The translations under genes and the position numbers were made by a program. Shown here piece by piece: positions 18,707-28,852 of a stretch of DNA of 64,000 nt; positions within the stretch are counted from its first letter, which is position 1, and each line of letters begins with the position of its first letter. The notes under the pieces were generated by a model. That model was not told the DNA's origin, made no database searches, and saw only the letters and a program-made list of their open reading frames with translations. The stretch is from assembly GCA_021202925.1 (NCBI GenBank), contig JAJQCD010000001.1:1-64000 (forward strand), read 5' to 3'. The DNA is from Clostridiales bacterium. Its GTDB lineage: Bacteria; Bacillota; Clostridia; Lachnospirales; Lachnospiraceae.

Positions 18707-18746
18707 AAGAGAGGGAACGGATGAATCCGCCGTCTCTCTTTTTTTT
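18707..18746 (+). terminator. Terminator after yajC
   Basis: AAGAGAG...CGGAT pairs with ATCCG...CTCTCTT, followed by a run of eight T. Confidence 0.88.
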
Positions 18747-18810
18747 GCCATATTTACAGCCGGGGAATTGCCGGCGGTGGTTTCTCGGGTGGGATGGAGT
18801 GTCATCCACG

Positions 18811-19671
18811 TCACCGCGACCAGCGACCGGCGGCTCCACAGGGCAGAGCCAGCCCGGTCTCACGGACCGGAAGCCCGACCTCCTGCGCTTCGACATGACC
18901 GCCGTACCCCGGAACAAGTTCCAGTGCGATCATGTAGGTGAGGACGGCGGGAGCCAGGCCGGTTGTATAAGAGTTGATCAGGAAGAACAGCGGGTCGTCG
19001 GAAAGCAGCTGTACACAGAGCTTCACGAGCGGATGAATCATATCTTCGATCTTCCAGATTTCACCTTTGGGGCCACGTCCGTAGGATGGCGGATCCATGA
19101 TGATGGCGTCGTAGTGGTTGCCCCGGCGGATCTCGCGCTCTACGAATTTCACGCAGTCGTCCACCAGCCAGCGGATGGGGGCTTTGTCGAGGCCCGAAGC
19201 CGCAGCGTTTTCTTTCGCCCAGCTGACCATACCCTTTGACGCGTCCACATGGGTTACGGAGGCGCCGGCTTTGGCGGCCGCCAACGTCGCGCCGCCGGTG
19301 TATGCGAACAGGTTCAGCACCCTGACCGCTCGTCCGGCTGTGCGGATTTTCTCACCGAACCAGTCCCAGTTTGCGGCCTGCTCCGGGAAAAGGCCGGTGT
19401 GTTTGAAACTGAACGGCTTCAGATGAAACGTGAGATCCCGATAGCGGATCTGCCACTGTTCGGGCAGATGGAAGAATTCCCATTCGCCGCCGCCCTTTGC
19501 GCTGCGGTGATAGTGTCCGTTTGGATGGTTCCATCCCCGGTGCGTCCGCGTCCGGTTCCAGATGACCTGCGGATCCGGACGGATCAGGAGATAATCGCCC
19601 CAGCGTTCAAGCTTTTCGCCATCGGAGCAGTCGATGACTTCATAATCGTTCCAGTTGTCTGCTAACCACAT
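18811..19671 (-). CDS. Class I SAM-dependent methyltransferase, RlmI-like
   Basis: 286 residues. The SAM-binding motif is NLFAYTGGATLAAAKAGA, followed by THVDASKGMVSWA, and the catalytic loop is DPPSYGRGPKGE, as in the RlmI/RlmK type of 23S rRNA cytosine/guanine methyltransferases. The N-terminal PUA domain of E. coli RlmI is absent, so the exact nucleotide target is open. The ATG at 19671 follows GGAAG; an upstream in-frame ATG at 19719 sits directly after the promoter -10 and lacks a ribosome site. Confidence 0.85.
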   Translation of the reverse strand: MWLADNWNDYEVIDCSDGEKLERWGDYLLIRPDPQVIWNRTRTHRGWNHPNGHYHRSAKGGGEWEFFHLPEQWQIRYRDLTFHLKPFSFKHTGLFPEQAANWDWFGEKIRTAGRAVRVLNLFAYTGGATLAAAKAGASVTHVDASKGMVSWAKENAAASGLDKAPIRWLVDDCVKFVEREIRRGNHYDAIIMDPPSYGRGPKGEIWKIEDMIHPLVKLCVQLLSDDPLFFLINSYTTGLAPAVLTYMIALELVPGYGGHVEAQEVGLPVRETGLALPCGAAGRWSR

Positions 19672-19728
19672 ATTGTTCTTCCAGCCTTTCCTGTCCGATG
19701 AATCAAGCCATCGGATCAATCCAAAGCC

Positions 19729-19757
19729 AGTATAAGAGAAATGTCGTTCAAATGCAA
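19729..19757 (-). promoter_or_regulatory. Promoter of the methyltransferase gene
   Basis: On the minus strand TTGCAT (19757-19752), a 17-base spacer and TATACT (19734-19729). Confidence 0.7.
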
Positions 19758-19820
19758 GCCGATTTGCCTGCTGTCTGCAATTCTTTACGGGAATCGTAAG
19801 AAAATTGTTGGTATTTTTTG

Positions 19821-19849
19821 TTGAATCCCGTCTCTGAACTTGATAAAAT
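19821..19849 (+). promoter_or_regulatory. Promoter of the first cell-wall-binding repeat protein
   Basis: TTGAAT (19821-19826), a 17-base spacer and TAAAAT (19844-19849) preceded by TGA (extended -10). Confidence 0.65.
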
Positions 19850-19902
19850 AAGAACAGCTATGCAGTGACTGGTGAGAAGTCGGACAAAGGAGTTATTTTA
19901 AT

Positions 19903-21279
19903 ATGAAGAAAAAGCAATTGGCAGTATGGACGCTGGCGGCGACGCTGGCGCTTGGCGGGCCGGTAATCCAGGCCTGGGCAGCCGGATGGGTGTCGGAGAG
20001 CGGAAGCTGGGTTTATTATCTGGACTCTGGGGCGAAAGCGACCAATACCTGGGTGGCGGGCGCGGATGGAGAGCTGCGCTGGCTGGATTCGGCGGGAATG
20101 ATGGCGGTGGAATCCTGGGTAGACAATGATCAGTATTATGTGGATTCCAATGGACTGCGTGTGACCGACACATGGCTGAAGAAGGAAAACGCCTCGTCCG
20201 ATCTGGGCTATGATTACTACTATTGTACGGCCAGCGGGAAAGCCGTACAGGATGACTGGTGTGAGATCGATGGCTACCGCTATTATTTTGATTATAATGG
20301 CGTCATGCAGACCGGCTGGATTCTGGACAATATGTATTACTGCGCGGAGGATGGAAAGGCTGTGACCGGGTGGCAGCGCCTGTATCCGCCGGATTATGAT
20401 GACAATCCGGTATCAGGGCCGGAGTCTGATTACGACGACGGCAAAAAGCTGTATTATTTCAGTTCAACCGGCAGAAAACAGGTGCCGAGCGAGAACGGAG
20501 ATATTGTCAAGCAGAAGACCATTGACGGCGTGCGTTACTGTATGGATGAGGATGGTGCGATTCAGACCGGCTGGGTCTGTGTGACCGGGGACGATTCCGA
20601 TACAATCGAGGATTATCGTATGGTCGATGAGAATGGAACCGTTCAGACCGGCTGGTACGCAGCGGAGCCGCCGGAAGAGCTGCAGGGCAATTACCGGTAT
20701 GAAGTCGAGTGGTTTTACTTTAACAGCAAGGGCGTTCCCTATACCGGACCGGCAGAGGGAAGCGCGACCAAGAGCGACTTCAAAAAGATCAGCGGCAGCA
20801 CCTATCTGTTCAATGAGTACGGGACGCCGCTTTACGGGATCCAGAGAATTTACGCCACGGACGATGATGATGCGGTGGAGTACACGGCCTATTATTTTGG
20901 CACCCGTGATCAGAGCAGCCTGCAGAAGGGCGGCATTTTCAAGATTGATGAGGGCGGAGTGACGCATCAGTATTATTTCAACGCCAGTGGCAAAGGCTAT
21001 ACCGGCGTCTATGAGAGCCATTTGTACTATATGGGGCGGCTTCAGGAGGCGGACTCCGGCAGCAAATATGAGGTCTTTACGATTCCGACAAAGAACGGCG
21101 ACAAGAGTTACCTGGTGAATACCGCAGGCAAGGTGATGAAAAGTACGACGGTGAAGGACGCCGCGGATACCAAATACAAGACCAACAGTTCCGGCATCGT
21201 GATTGAAGTGGATGAAGAGGAGGTCGAGGGCGGCAGCTACAGCGAACCGGAAGAGCCGGAGTGGGACGCGTTTGACTGA
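19903..21279 (+). CDS. Secreted cell-wall-binding repeat protein
   Basis: 458 residues. A signal peptide (about 1-27, ending VIQAWAA) is followed almost entirely by aromatic repeats of the choline-binding / CW_binding_1 type, e.g. GWVSESGSWVYYLDSGAKAT, DQYYVDSNGLRVTDTW and YYFDYNGVMQTGW. The tail is acidic (EEVEGGSYSEPEEPEWDAFD). Such repeats bind teichoic acids or other wall polymers. No catalytic domain is visible, so it may be an adhesin or structural wall protein. GGAG precedes the ATG. It lies just upstream of the S10 operon and resembles the repeats of the proteins at 38081 and 39502. Confidence 0.85.
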   Translation: MKKKQLAVWTLAATLALGGPVIQAWAAGWVSESGSWVYYLDSGAKATNTWVAGADGELRWLDSAGMMAVESWVDNDQYYVDSNGLRVTDTWLKKENASSDLGYDYYYCTASGKAVQDDWCEIDGYRYYFDYNGVMQTGWILDNMYYCAEDGKAVTGWQRLYPPDYDDNPVSGPESDYDDGKKLYYFSSTGRKQVPSENGDIVKQKTIDGVRYCMDEDGAIQTGWVCVTGDDSDTIEDYRMVDENGTVQTGWYAAEPPEELQGNYRYEVEWFYFNSKGVPYTGPAEGSATKSDFKKISGSTYLFNEYGTPLYGIQRIYATDDDDAVEYTAYYFGTRDQSSLQKGGIFKIDEGGVTHQYYFNASGKGYTGVYESHLYYMGRLQEADSGSKYEVFTIPTKNGDKSYLVNTAGKVMKSTTVKDAADTKYKTNSSGIVIEVDEEEVEGGSYSEPEEPEWDAFD

Positions 21280-21306
21280 CAGCGGAAACGATGGGAATGG
21301 GCAATG

Positions 21307-21341
21307 GACGGGAACATGCTTTTATGAGGTATGTTCCCGTC
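21307..21341 (+). terminator. Hairpin after the cell-wall-binding gene
   Basis: GACGGGAACAT pairs with ATGTTCCCGTC across a 13-base loop. There is no strong T run, so efficiency is uncertain, but it separates the gene from the S10 promoter. Confidence 0.55.
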
Positions 21342-21371
21342 ATGTATGCAAATAAGAACAAAAATAACCCC

Positions 21372-21400
21372 TTGCATTTTCGGGGAATCTATGGTAAGAT
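21372..21400 (+). promoter_or_regulatory. Main promoter of the S10-spc-alpha ribosomal operon
   Basis: TTGCAT (21372-21377), a 17-base spacer and TAAGAT (21395-21400), about 236 bases before rpsJ. Confidence 0.75.
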
Positions 21401-21406
21401 AGCAAG

Positions 21407-21635
21407 GCTGTGACATGATAGCGATGAAGCGAGAGGTTGCTGTCCATCGTGGCAGGTTTTTCCGTGGAGCGAATGTCAAGTTAGGAAACTGACGACAAGT
21501 CACTGTACCAATTTAACAGCTGTAGAGGAAATGCAGTAACGCAGTGTGGGGTCGGATCGCGACACACACGGAGATGTGTACAGTCACCGCTTGTCGTACT
21601 TCAAAGAAAAGTGCGAAAAGGAGGCGACTTTTTTT
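21407..21635 (+). promoter_or_regulatory. Long 5' leader of the S10 operon, predicted structured
   Basis: About 230 bases between the promoter and rpsJ contain no gene. Local helices are visible: an ACAC/GTGT hairpin around 21562-21578, enclosed by GCGACA pairing with TGTCGT. Long S10 leaders control ribosomal protein synthesis in several bacteria (L4 feedback in enterobacteria), but this sequence does not obviously match that element. The rpsJ ribosome site AAAAGGAGG ends the leader. Confidence 0.5.
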
Positions 21636-21953
21636 ATGGCAAGTCAAGTAATGAGAATCACATTGAAAGCTTATGATCACCAGCTGGTTGATCAGTCTGC
21701 AGGGAAGATCATCGAGACCGTAAAGAAGACGGGAGCGAAGGTGAGCGGGCCGGTTCCGCTGCCGACGAAGAAGGAAGTAGTTACGATCCTGAGAGCAGTA
21801 CACAAGTACAAAGATTCCAGAGAGCAGTTTGAGCAGAGAACTCATAAAAGACTGATCGATATCATCACGCCGAGCCAGAAGACAGTAGATGCGCTGAGCA
21901 GACTGGAGATGCCGGCGGGTGTGTATATTGATATCAAGATGAAGCAGAAGTAA
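21636..21953 (+). CDS. rpsJ: 30S ribosomal protein S10
   Basis: 105 residues; [17 protein letters not shown] and the [10 protein letters not shown] segment identify S10/NusE, which also joins antitermination complexes. ATG 21636 follows AAAAGGAGGCGAC; the frame is open further upstream, but those codons lie in the leader. First gene of the operon. Confidence 0.98.
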   Translation: MASQVMRITLKAYDHQLVDQSAGKIIETVKKTGAKVSGPVPLPTKKEVVTILRAVHKYKDSREQFEQRTHKRLIDIITPSQKTVDALSRLEMPAGVYIDIKMKQK

Positions 21954-22005
21954 AAAGCTTTAGTATGATTGCCGTAAAGGTAATCCGCTGTAAGGAGGAA
22001 AAGAA

Positions 22006-22641
22006 ATGAAGAAAGCTATTTTGGCTACAAAAGTCGGAATGACCCAGATCTTCGACAGTGAAGGCGTGCTGGTGCCGGTTACTGTTCTTCAGGCTGGTCC
22101 GTGCGTGGTCACGCAGGTCAAGACCGAGGAGAACGACGGTTATAAGGCAGTGCAGGTCGGATTTGTCGATAAGCGCGAGAAGCTCGTTGCCAAGCCGCTG
22201 AAGGGACACTTTGACAAGGCTGGCGTCGCTTACAAGAGATTTGTGAGAGAGTTCCGTTTTGATAATGCGGAAGAGTATTCCGTGAAGGATGAGATTAAGG
22301 CCGATATCTTTGCTGAGGGCGACAAGATTGACGCAACTGCGATTTCCAAAGGTAAGGGATTCCAGGGCGCGATCAAGAGACTCGGTCAGCACAGAGGACC
22401 GATGGCTCATGGTTCCAAGTTCCATCGTCATCAGGGTTCAAACGGCGCATGTTCCGATCCGAGCCGTGTATTCAAGGGCAAGGGCATGCCGGGTCAGATG
22501 GGCAACAAGCAGGTGACGGTTCAGAATCTCCAGATTGTCCGGGTTGACGCGGAGAAGAACCTGCTTCTGGTCAAGGGTGCTGTTCCGGGACCGAAGAAGG
22601 CGCTGGTTACAATCAAAGAGACAGTGAAGACTGCTCAGTAA
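22006..22641 (+). CDS. rplC: 50S ribosomal protein L3
   Basis: 211 residues. The start [17 protein letters not shown] and the central [13 protein letters not shown] loop, which reaches toward the peptidyl-transferase centre, are diagnostic. Normal length; GGAGG precedes the ATG. Confidence 0.98.
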   Translation: MKKAILATKVGMTQIFDSEGVLVPVTVLQAGPCVVTQVKTEENDGYKAVQVGFVDKREKLVAKPLKGHFDKAGVAYKRFVREFRFDNAEEYSVKDEIKADIFAEGDKIDATAISKGKGFQGAIKRLGQHRGPMAHGSKFHRHQGSNGACSDPSRVFKGKGMPGQMGNKQVTVQNLQIVRVDAEKNLLLVKGAVPGPKKALVTIKETVKTAQ

Positions 22642-22669
22642 GCATGGACGAGGAAGGAGGAACACACAG

Positions 22670-23290
22670 ATGGCTAATGTATCTGTTTACAATATGGAAG
22701 GCAAAGTCGTGGGCGAAATCGAGCTGAACGACGCTGTGTTTGGTGCGAAAGTGAATGAACATCTGGTGCATCTGGCGGTCGTTGCGCAGCTTGCCAACAA
22801 GCGTCAGGGGACACAGAAGGCGAAGACCCGTTCTGAGGTATCCGGCGGCGGCAGAAAGCCGTGGAGACAGAAGGGAACCGGTCATGCAAGACAGGGTTCC
22901 ACCAGATCTCCGCAGTGGAAGGGAGGCGGCGTCGTATTTGCTCCGGTTCCGAGAGATTACACAATTACTCTGAACAAGAAGGAGAAGAGAGCGGCTCTGA
23001 AGTCCGCACTGACCAGCCGTGTGCAGGAGAACAAGTTCATCGTCGTCGACGAACTGAAGATGGACGAGATCAAGACCAAGAAGTTCAAAGAGGTTCTGGA
23101 CAACCTGAAGGTGAACAAGGCGCTGGTTGTTGTAGGGGCGGACAGTGACAACGTGGTGAAATCTGCGAGAAACATCGCCGATGTCAAGACTGCCTATGTC
23201 AACACGATCAACGTTTACGATATTCTGAAGTACAACACCGTAGTGGCCAGCAAGGCTGCTGTAGCAAGCATCGAGGAGGTGTACGCGTAA
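22670..23290 (+). CDS. rplD: 50S ribosomal protein L4
   Basis: 206 residues. The long exit-tunnel loop ([20 protein letters not shown]) is intact. L4 is the autogenous regulator of the S10 operon in some bacteria; whether that holds here is unknown. Its stop overlaps the rplW start by one base. Confidence 0.98.
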   Translation: MANVSVYNMEGKVVGEIELNDAVFGAKVNEHLVHLAVVAQLANKRQGTQKAKTRSEVSGGGRKPWRQKGTGHARQGSTRSPQWKGGGVVFAPVPRDYTITLNKKEKRAALKSALTSRVQENKFIVVDELKMDEIKTKKFKEVLDNLKVNKALVVVGADSDNVVKSARNIADVKTAYVNTINVYDILKYNTVVASKAAVASIEEVYA

Positions 23291-23589
23291 TGGCTAATAT
23301 TCAGTATTATGATGTCATTCTCAAGCCGGTCATCACCGAGAAGAGCATGAACGCAATGTCCGATAAGAAATATACGTTCCTGGTTCACACGGAAGCGAAC
23401 AAGACCATGATCAAGGAAGCAGTCGAGAAGATGTTTCCGGGAACCAAAGTGAAGAATGTCAACACCATGAATCTGGACGGCAAGACCAGAAGAAGAGGCG
23501 TGACGTTCGGTAAGACTGCGGCGACCAAGAAAGCGATCGTGCAGCTGACCGAGGACAGCAAGGAGATCGAGGTCTTCACCGGACTGTAA
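23290..23589 (+). CDS. rplW: 50S ribosomal protein L23
   Basis: 99 residues, [20 protein letters not shown] at the start. L23 forms the docking site for trigger factor and SRP at the tunnel exit. It starts within the rplD stop (TAATG), so the pair is translationally coupled. Confidence 0.97.
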   Translation: MANIQYYDVILKPVITEKSMNAMSDKKYTFLVHTEANKTMIKEAVEKMFPGTKVKNVNTMNLDGKTRRRGVTFGKTAATKKAIVQLTEDSKEIEVFTGL

Positions 23590-23719
23590 AGCGTCGGAGA
23601 ATAAACAGACAACCATACGGCGACGATGATGAAAGAAAACCTATATCGCGCCGTGACAGAAGGACACACGCGGACGTGTGGATATCCGCGGTGTTGATGG
23701 AAAGAGAGGAGCAAATGTC
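23590..23719 (+). promoter_or_regulatory. Structured gap between rplW and rplB
   Basis: This 130-base gap is much longer than most others inside the operon. Bases 23664-23694 can form two mutually exclusive hairpins: CACACG/CGTGTG, or a longer ACAC+CGCGGA/TCCGCG+GTGT stem. The motif resembles the ACACAC...GTGT hairpin of the S10 leader. No T run follows, so it is not a classic terminator; it may be a processing or protein-binding site (inference). Confidence 0.45.
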
Positions 23720-24565
23720 ATGGGAATTAAGACATACAACCCATATACCCCTTCCAGAAGACAGATGACCGGTTCTGATTTCGCAGAGATCACGAAGTCT
23801 GCTCCGGAGAAGTCTCTGGTTACTTCTTTGAAGAAGAATGCAGGACGTAACAATCAGGGAAAGATCACCGTGCGGCATCGTGGCGGCGGTTCCCGCAGAA
23901 AATACAGAATCATCGATTTTAAGAGAAACAGCAAGGATGGTATCCCGGCAACTGTGATCGGAATCGAGTATGATCCGAACCGTACAGCCAACATTGCACT
24001 GATTTGCTATGCAGACGGTGAGAAGGCTTATATCCTGGCTCCGGCCGGTCTGACGGACGGCATGAAGGTAGTAAGTGGTCCGGATGCTGAGGCGAGAATC
24101 GGCAACTGCCTGCCGTTAGAGAAGATTCCGGTTGGTGCGCAGATCCACAACATTGAGCTGTATCCGGGCAAGGGCGGCCAGCTGGTTCGTTCCGCCGGTA
24201 ATGCGGCACAGCTGATGGCGAAGGAAGGCAAATATGCCACCCTGAGACTTCCGTCCGGAGAGATGAGAATGGTTCCGATTACATGCCGTGCGACGATCGG
24301 CGTGGTCGGCAATGGAGAACACAACCTGATCAATTATGGTAAAGCGGGCAGAAAACGTAACATGGGTATTCGTCCGACCGTCCGTGGTTCTGTTATGAAC
24401 CCGAATGACCATCCGCATGGCGGTGGTGAAGGCAAGGCTGGTATCGGTCGTCCGGGTCCGAGCACGCCGTGGGGCAAGCCGGCTCTGGGACTGAAGACAC
24501 GCAAGAAGAACAAGCAGTCCAACAAGCTGATTGTCAGAAGACGCGACGGCAAGACCATTAAATAA
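23720..24565 (+). CDS. rplB: 50S ribosomal protein L2
   Basis: 281 residues: [20 protein letters not shown] start, the catalytic-centre-proximal HPHGGGEGK loop, and a basic [14 protein letters not shown] tail. ATG 23720 follows AGAGAGGAG; an upstream in-frame GTG at 23678 has no support. Confidence 0.98.
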   Translation: MGIKTYNPYTPSRRQMTGSDFAEITKSAPEKSLVTSLKKNAGRNNQGKITVRHRGGGSRRKYRIIDFKRNSKDGIPATVIGIEYDPNRTANIALICYADGEKAYILAPAGLTDGMKVVSGPDAEARIGNCLPLEKIPVGAQIHNIELYPGKGGQLVRSAGNAAQLMAKEGKYATLRLPSGEMRMVPITCRATIGVVGNGEHNLINYGKAGRKRNMGIRPTVRGSVMNPNDHPHGGGEGKAGIGRPGPSTPWGKPALGLKTRKKNKQSNKLIVRRRDGKTIK

Positions 24566-24585
24566 TCGAAGGAGGATTGAATACT

Positions 24586-24864
24586 ATGTCACGTTCATTA
24601 AAAAAAGGACCGTTTGCGGACGCGCATCTGCTGAAGAAAATTGACGCGCAGAATGCATCCGGACAGAAGCAGGTGATCAAGACCTGGTCCCGCCGTTCCA
24701 CAATCTTCCCGTCGATGGTTGGACATACGATCGCGGTTCATGACGGCAGGAAGCATGTACCGGTTTATGTGACTGAGGATATGGTCGGTCACAAGCTGGG
24801 CGAGTTTGTGGCAACCAGAACTTACAGAGGACACGGCAAGGACGAGAAGAAGTCCAAGAGATAA
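24586..24864 (+). CDS. rpsS: 30S ribosomal protein S19
   Basis: 92 residues, [19 protein letters not shown]. The ATG at 24586 is 10 bases after GGAGG; an in-frame TTG at 24577 lies too close to the ribosome site. Confidence 0.98.
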   Translation: MSRSLKKGPFADAHLLKKIDAQNASGQKQVIKTWSRRSTIFPSMVGHTIAVHDGRKHVPVYVTEDMVGHKLGEFVATRTYRGHGKDEKKSKR

Positions 24865-24893
24865 CGGAAGAGTCGAAAGGAGGTTTATCAGCA

Positions 24894-25280
24894 ATGGCTA
24901 AAGGACATAGAAGTCAGATTAAAAGAGAAAGAAATGCCCAGAAGGACACCAGACCGAGCGCGACTCTTTCCTACGCACGGGTTTCCGTCCAGAAAGCATG
25001 TTTTGTATTAGATGCCATTCGTGGCAAAGATTTGAATACCGCAATCGGTATTGTCACCTACAATCCCAGATATGCTTCTTCCCTGATCAAGAAGCTCCTG
25101 GAATCCGCTGCAGCTAACGCAGAGAACAACAACGGCATGGATCGCTCCAAACTGTATGTAGAGGAGTGCTATGCAAACCAGGGACCGATCATGAAGAGAA
25201 TTCACCCGAGAGCACAGGGCAGGGCTTACCGGATCGAGAAGAGAATGAGCCACATTACCGTCGTGCTGAATGAAAGATAG
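24894..25280 (+). CDS. rplV: 50S ribosomal protein L22
   Basis: 128 residues. The tunnel-lining hairpin is in the [20 protein letters not shown] region, where macrolide-resistance changes occur in other bacteria. AAAGGAGG precedes the ATG. Confidence 0.97.
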   Translation: MAKGHRSQIKRERNAQKDTRPSATLSYARVSVQKACFVLDAIRGKDLNTAIGIVTYNPRYASSLIKKLLESAAANAENNNGMDRSKLYVEECYANQGPIMKRIHPRAQGRAYRIEKRMSHITVVLNER

Positions 25281-25291
25281 AGGAGGCAAAT

Positions 25292-25957
25292 ATGGGACAG
25301 AAAGTTAATCCACACGGCCTGAGGGTCGGTGTTATTAAGGACTGGGATTCCAAATGGTACGCAGAGAGCTCGAAGGGCGATTTCGCGGATTGTCTGGTAG
25401 AGGATTACAAGATCCGTACCTTTCTGAAGAAGAAACTCTACAGCGCCGGTATTTCCAGAATTGAGATTGAGCGGGCAGCTGACAGAGTAAAACTCATCAT
25501 TTACACCGCGAAGCCGGGCGTTGTCATCGGCAAGGGCGGCGCAGAGATCGAGAAGCTGAAGGTTGAAGTACAGAAGCTGACCGATAAGAGAGTTTTCATT
25601 GATATCAAGGAAATCAAGAGACCGGAGCGCGACGCACAGCTGGTTGCGGAGAACATCGCGCAGCAGCTGGAGAACCGTGTTTCCTTCCGCCGGGCGGTAA
25701 AGGGCACAATGGGCCGTTCTATGAAAGCCGGCATTAAGGGCATTAAGACCTCCGTTGGCGGACGTCTGGGCGGCGCAGATATCGCCCGTACCGAGTTCTA
25801 CAGCGAGGGAACCATCCCGCTTCAGACATTAAGAGCAGATATTGACTATGGTTTCGCCGAAGCAGATACCACCTACGGCAAGGTTGGCGTAAAGGTCTGG
25901 ATCTACAAGGGCGAGGTACTTCCGACTAAGGGAAAAAAGGAAGGGAGCGATAAATAA
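25292..25957 (+). CDS. rpsC: 30S ribosomal protein S3
   Basis: 221 residues: [20 protein letters not shown] start and a type II KH domain with [13 protein letters not shown]. Part of the mRNA entry tunnel. Its stop overlaps the rplP start by one base (TAATG). Confidence 0.98.
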   Translation: MGQKVNPHGLRVGVIKDWDSKWYAESSKGDFADCLVEDYKIRTFLKKKLYSAGISRIEIERAADRVKLIIYTAKPGVVIGKGGAEIEKLKVEVQKLTDKRVFIDIKEIKRPERDAQLVAENIAQQLENRVSFRRAVKGTMGRSMKAGIKGIKTSVGGRLGGADIARTEFYSEGTIPLQTLRADIDYGFAEADTTYGKVGVKVWIYKGEVLPTKGKKEGSDK

Positions 25958-26394
25958 TGTTAATGCCGAAGAGAGTAAAGCGCCGCAAACAGTTCCGCGG
26001 AACGATGGCCGGCAAGGCTTTGAGAGGAAATACAATCAACTATGGCGAGTGGGGCCTGGTGGCTCTTGAGCCGTGCTGGATCAAGTCCAACCAGATTGAG
26101 GCAGCCCGTGTTGCCATGACCCGTTACATTAAGCGTGGCGGTAAAGTCTGGATCAAGATCTTCCCGGACAAGCCGGTAACCGCAAAGCCGGCTGAGACTC
26201 GAATGGGTTCCGGTAAAGGCGCTCTGGAGTACTGGGTGGCGGTTGTAAAGCCGGGCAGAGTATTGTTTGAGATTGCAGGCGTTACCGATGATGTGGCGAA
26301 AGAGGCACTGCGTCTTGCCATGCACAAGTTACCATGCAAATGTCGAATTGCTTCAAAAGCAGAGTTAGAGGGCGGTGATAACAGTGAAGACTAA
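25957..26394 (+). CDS. rplP: 50S ribosomal protein L16
   Basis: 145 residues, [15 protein letters not shown] start. The loop near [18 protein letters not shown] contacts the peptidyl-transferase centre. It is coupled to rpsC by TAATG, and its end overlaps the rpmC start. Confidence 0.98.
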   Translation: MLMPKRVKRRKQFRGTMAGKALRGNTINYGEWGLVALEPCWIKSNQIEAARVAMTRYIKRGGKVWIKIFPDKPVTAKPAETRMGSGKGALEYWVAVVKPGRVLFEIAGVTDDVAKEALRLAMHKLPCKCRIASKAELEGGDNSED

Positions 26395-26584
26395 TAAATA
26401 CGTAGAAGGCTTACAGGCCAAGACAGCCGCAGAACTGCGGGAGGAGTTGGTAGCTGCCAAGAAGGAACTTTTTAACCTGAGATTCCAGAATGCGACCAAC
26501 CAGTTGGACAATACCAGCAGAATCAAAGAGGTTCGCAAGAACATTGCCAGGATTCAGACTGTTATTACGGAAAAGTCCAGATAA
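26384..26584 (+). CDS. rpmC: 50S ribosomal protein L29
   Basis: 66 residues, two-helix protein with the [15 protein letters not shown] signature. GTG 26384 is preferred: GAGGGCGG is well placed for it and too close to the alternative GTG at 26375. The start overlaps the last 11 bases of rplP. Confidence 0.94.
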   Translation: MKTNKYVEGLQAKTAAELREELVAAKKELFNLRFQNATNQLDNTSRIKEVRKNIARIQTVITEKSR

Positions 26585-26602
26585 GGGAAGGAGAGTCATA
26601 AC

Positions 26603-26857
26603 GTGGAAAGAAATTTGAGAAAGACCCGTGTCGGTAAAGTAGTGAGCGACAAGATGGATAAGACGATCGTAGTTGCTATCGAGGACCACGTAAGACATCC
26701 TCTGTACGGTAAGATCGTGAAGAAGACGGTGAAGCTGAAGGCACACGACGAGAACAATGAGTGTGGCAAGGGCGATACCGTGAAGGTGATGGAGACCAGA
26801 CCGTTGTCGAAGGATAAGAGATGGAGACTGGTTGAGATTATTGAGAAGGCGAAATAA
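26603..26857 (+). CDS. rpsQ: 30S ribosomal protein S17
   Basis: 84 residues, [20 protein letters not shown] and [11 protein letters not shown]. Starts at GTG 26603 after GGAAGGAGAG. Confidence 0.97.
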   Translation: MERNLRKTRVGKVVSDKMDKTIVVAIEDHVRHPLYGKIVKKTVKLKAHDENNECGKGDTVKVMETRPLSKDKRWRLVEIIEKAK

Positions 26858-26893
26858 AGCCGCTTAAGGAAAATCAGGAAGGAGTAATCAGGC

Positions 26894-27262
26894 ATGATTC
26901 AGCAGGAAAGCAGACTGAAGGTCGCCGACAATACCGGTGCGAAAGAGCTTCTTTGCATCCGGGTTATGGGTGGATCTACCAGAAGATATGCAAATATTGG
27001 CGATATCATCGTTGCTTCGGTCAAAGATGCAACACCAGGCGGCGTTGTAAAGAAGGGCGATGTGGTGAAGGCTGTTGTGGTCCGTACTGTCAAGGGCGCG
27101 CGCCGCAAGGACGGTTCTTATATCAAGTTTGATGAGAATGCAGCAGTGATTATCAAGGATGACAAGACTCCGAGAGGAACTCGTATCTTTGGACCGGTGG
27201 CAAGGGAATTACGTGAAAAGCAGTTCATGAAGATCGTATCCCTGGCTCCGGAAGTACTGTAA
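26894..27262 (+). CDS. rplN: 50S ribosomal protein L14
   Basis: 122 residues, starting [19 protein letters not shown] and ending [10 protein letters not shown]. Full length. AGGAAGGAG precedes the ATG. Confidence 0.98.
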   Translation: MIQQESRLKVADNTGAKELLCIRVMGGSTRRYANIGDIIVASVKDATPGGVVKKGDVVKAVVVRTVKGARRKDGSYIKFDENAAVIIKDDKTPRGTRIFGPVARELREKQFMKIVSLAPEVL

Positions 27263-27276
27263 GGAGGTGCAGGGCT

Positions 27277-27576
27277 GTGCAGAAGATCAAGAGAGACGAC
27301 CTGGTAAAGGTTATCGCAGGCAAGGATAAAGATAAAACCGGTAAGGTACTGCGCGTGAAGGATGGTAAGGTGATCGTTGAGGGTGTGAATATGGTCACCA
27401 AGCATACCAAGCAGAGCGCGGGTAACCCGCAGGGCGGGATTGTACAGACGGAAGCTCCTCTGGATGTTTCCAATGTGATGCTGGTTGTTGACGGCAAGAC
27501 TACTCGTGTCGGCTTCGAAGTGAAGGACGGCAAGAAGGTCCGCGTTGCAAAGGCAACCGGCAAGGTCATTGACTGA
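27277..27576 (+). CDS. rplX: 50S ribosomal protein L24
   Basis: 99 residues with an N-terminal KOW motif ([19 protein letters not shown]). Initiates 50S assembly. GTG 27277 follows AAGGAGGTGC. Confidence 0.97.
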   Translation: MQKIKRDDLVKVIAGKDKDKTGKVLRVKDGKVIVEGVNMVTKHTKQSAGNPQGGIVQTEAPLDVSNVMLVVDGKTTRVGFEVKDGKKVRVAKATGKVID

Positions 27577-27598
27577 TTGCGGAGAGGAGGAACGAAAG

Positions 27599-28138
27599 TT
27601 GTCTAGATTAAAAGAACAGTATCAGAACGAGATGGTTGACGCTCTGATCAAAAAATTCGGCTACAAGAACGTTATGGAAGTCCCGAAGCTGGCTAAGATC
27701 GTAGTCAACATGGGCGTCGGTGACGCGAAAGAGAATGCAAAGGTTCTGGACTCTGCGGTCAGAGATCTGGAGCTGATTACCGGACAGAAGGCTGTAACGA
27801 CCAAGGCGAAGAAGTCCGTGGCAAACTTTAAGATCAGAGAAGGAATGCAGATCGGATGCAAGGTTACGCTTCGCGGGGAGAAGATGTACGAATTTGCAGA
27901 TCGTCTGATCAACCTGGCTCTGCCGCGTGTACGTGACTTCCGTGGTGTGAATCCGAACGCATTTGATGGCCGCGGCAATTATGCGCTGGGCATCCGCGAG
28001 CAGCTGATCTTCCCGGAGATTGAGTACGATAAGGTTGACAAGGTAAGAGGCATGGATGTTATTTTCGTAACCACTGCCAAGACGGATGAGGAAGCCCGTG
28101 AACTTTTGAAATTGTTCAACATGCCATTTGCAAAATAA
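27599..28138 (+). CDS. rplE: 50S ribosomal protein L5
   Basis: 179 residues, [20 protein letters not shown] start. L5 binds 5S rRNA. TTG 27599 is chosen because AGAGGAGG precedes it and the family start matches; the longer frame from 27545 runs back into rplX. Confidence 0.95.
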   Translation: MSRLKEQYQNEMVDALIKKFGYKNVMEVPKLAKIVVNMGVGDAKENAKVLDSAVRDLELITGQKAVTTKAKKSVANFKIREGMQIGCKVTLRGEKMYEFADRLINLALPRVRDFRGVNPNAFDGRGNYALGIREQLIFPEIEYDKVDKVRGMDVIFVTTAKTDEEARELLKLFNMPFAK

Positions 28139-28153
28139 CAGGAGGAAAGATCC

Positions 28154-28339
28154 ATGGCAAAGACTTCAATGAAGATTAAGCAGCAGCGCCCGGCGAAGTT
28201 CTCCACGAGAGAGTATACCCGTTGCAGAATCTGTGGGCGTCCGCATGCATATTTGAGAAAATACGGTATCTGCCGTATCTGCTTTAGAGAGCTGGCATAC
28301 AAGGGTCAGATCCCGGGAGTGAAAAAGGCAAGCTGGTAA
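28154..28339 (+). CDS. rpsZ: 30S ribosomal protein S14, zinc-binding type
   Basis: 61 residues with the full zinc knuckle C24/C27/C40/C43, so this is the short zinc-dependent form and not the 89-100-residue zinc-free paralogue. GGAGG precedes the ATG. Confidence 0.98.
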   Translation: MAKTSMKIKQQRPAKFSTREYTRCRICGRPHAYLRKYGICRICFRELAYKGQIPGVKKASW

Positions 28340-28379
28340 GCCGGCCGTGATAAAACAGAGTAAGGAGGAATAATCTACC

Positions 28380-28781
28380 ATGACTATGAGTGATCCGATT
28401 GCAGATATGCTTACCAGAATCCGTAACGCTAACACTGCAAAACATGATACAGTAGACGTGCCTTCATCCAAGATGAAACTGGCGATCGCCAATATCCTGC
28501 TGAAGGAAGGCTACATCAAAAAATACGATCTCGTTGATAACGGCTCGTTTCAGGATATTCACATCACACTGAAGTATGGTGCGGATAAGAATGAGAAGAT
28601 CATCAGCGGCATCAAGAGAATTTCGAAGCCGGGCCTGCGTGTATACGCGAGCAAGGAAGAGCTGCCGAAAGTGCTGGGCGGCCTCGGAATCGCAATCATT
28701 TCGACGAACCAGGGCGTGATCACCGATAAGGAAGCGAGACGCCTGGGTGTGGGCGGCGAAGTGCTTGCATTTGTGTGGTAA
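28380..28781 (+). CDS. rpsH: 30S ribosomal protein S8
   Basis: 133 residues: [14 protein letters not shown] start and [20 protein letters not shown] tail. S8 represses the spc operon in E. coli. The start may be 28380 or the in-frame ATG at 28386; the first is used, after AAGGAGG. Confidence 0.97.
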   Translation: MTMSDPIADMLTRIRNANTAKHDTVDVPSSKMKLAIANILLKEGYIKKYDLVDNGSFQDIHITLKYGADKNEKIISGIKRISKPGLRVYASKEELPKVLGGLGIAIISTNQGVITDKEARRLGVGGEVLAFVW

Positions 28782-28852
28782 TATCCGGAAAGCAACTGAA
28801 AACAGAGAGCGCAGACTGTGCTCTCCGAAAATCTAAGTAGGAGGTATATGGC

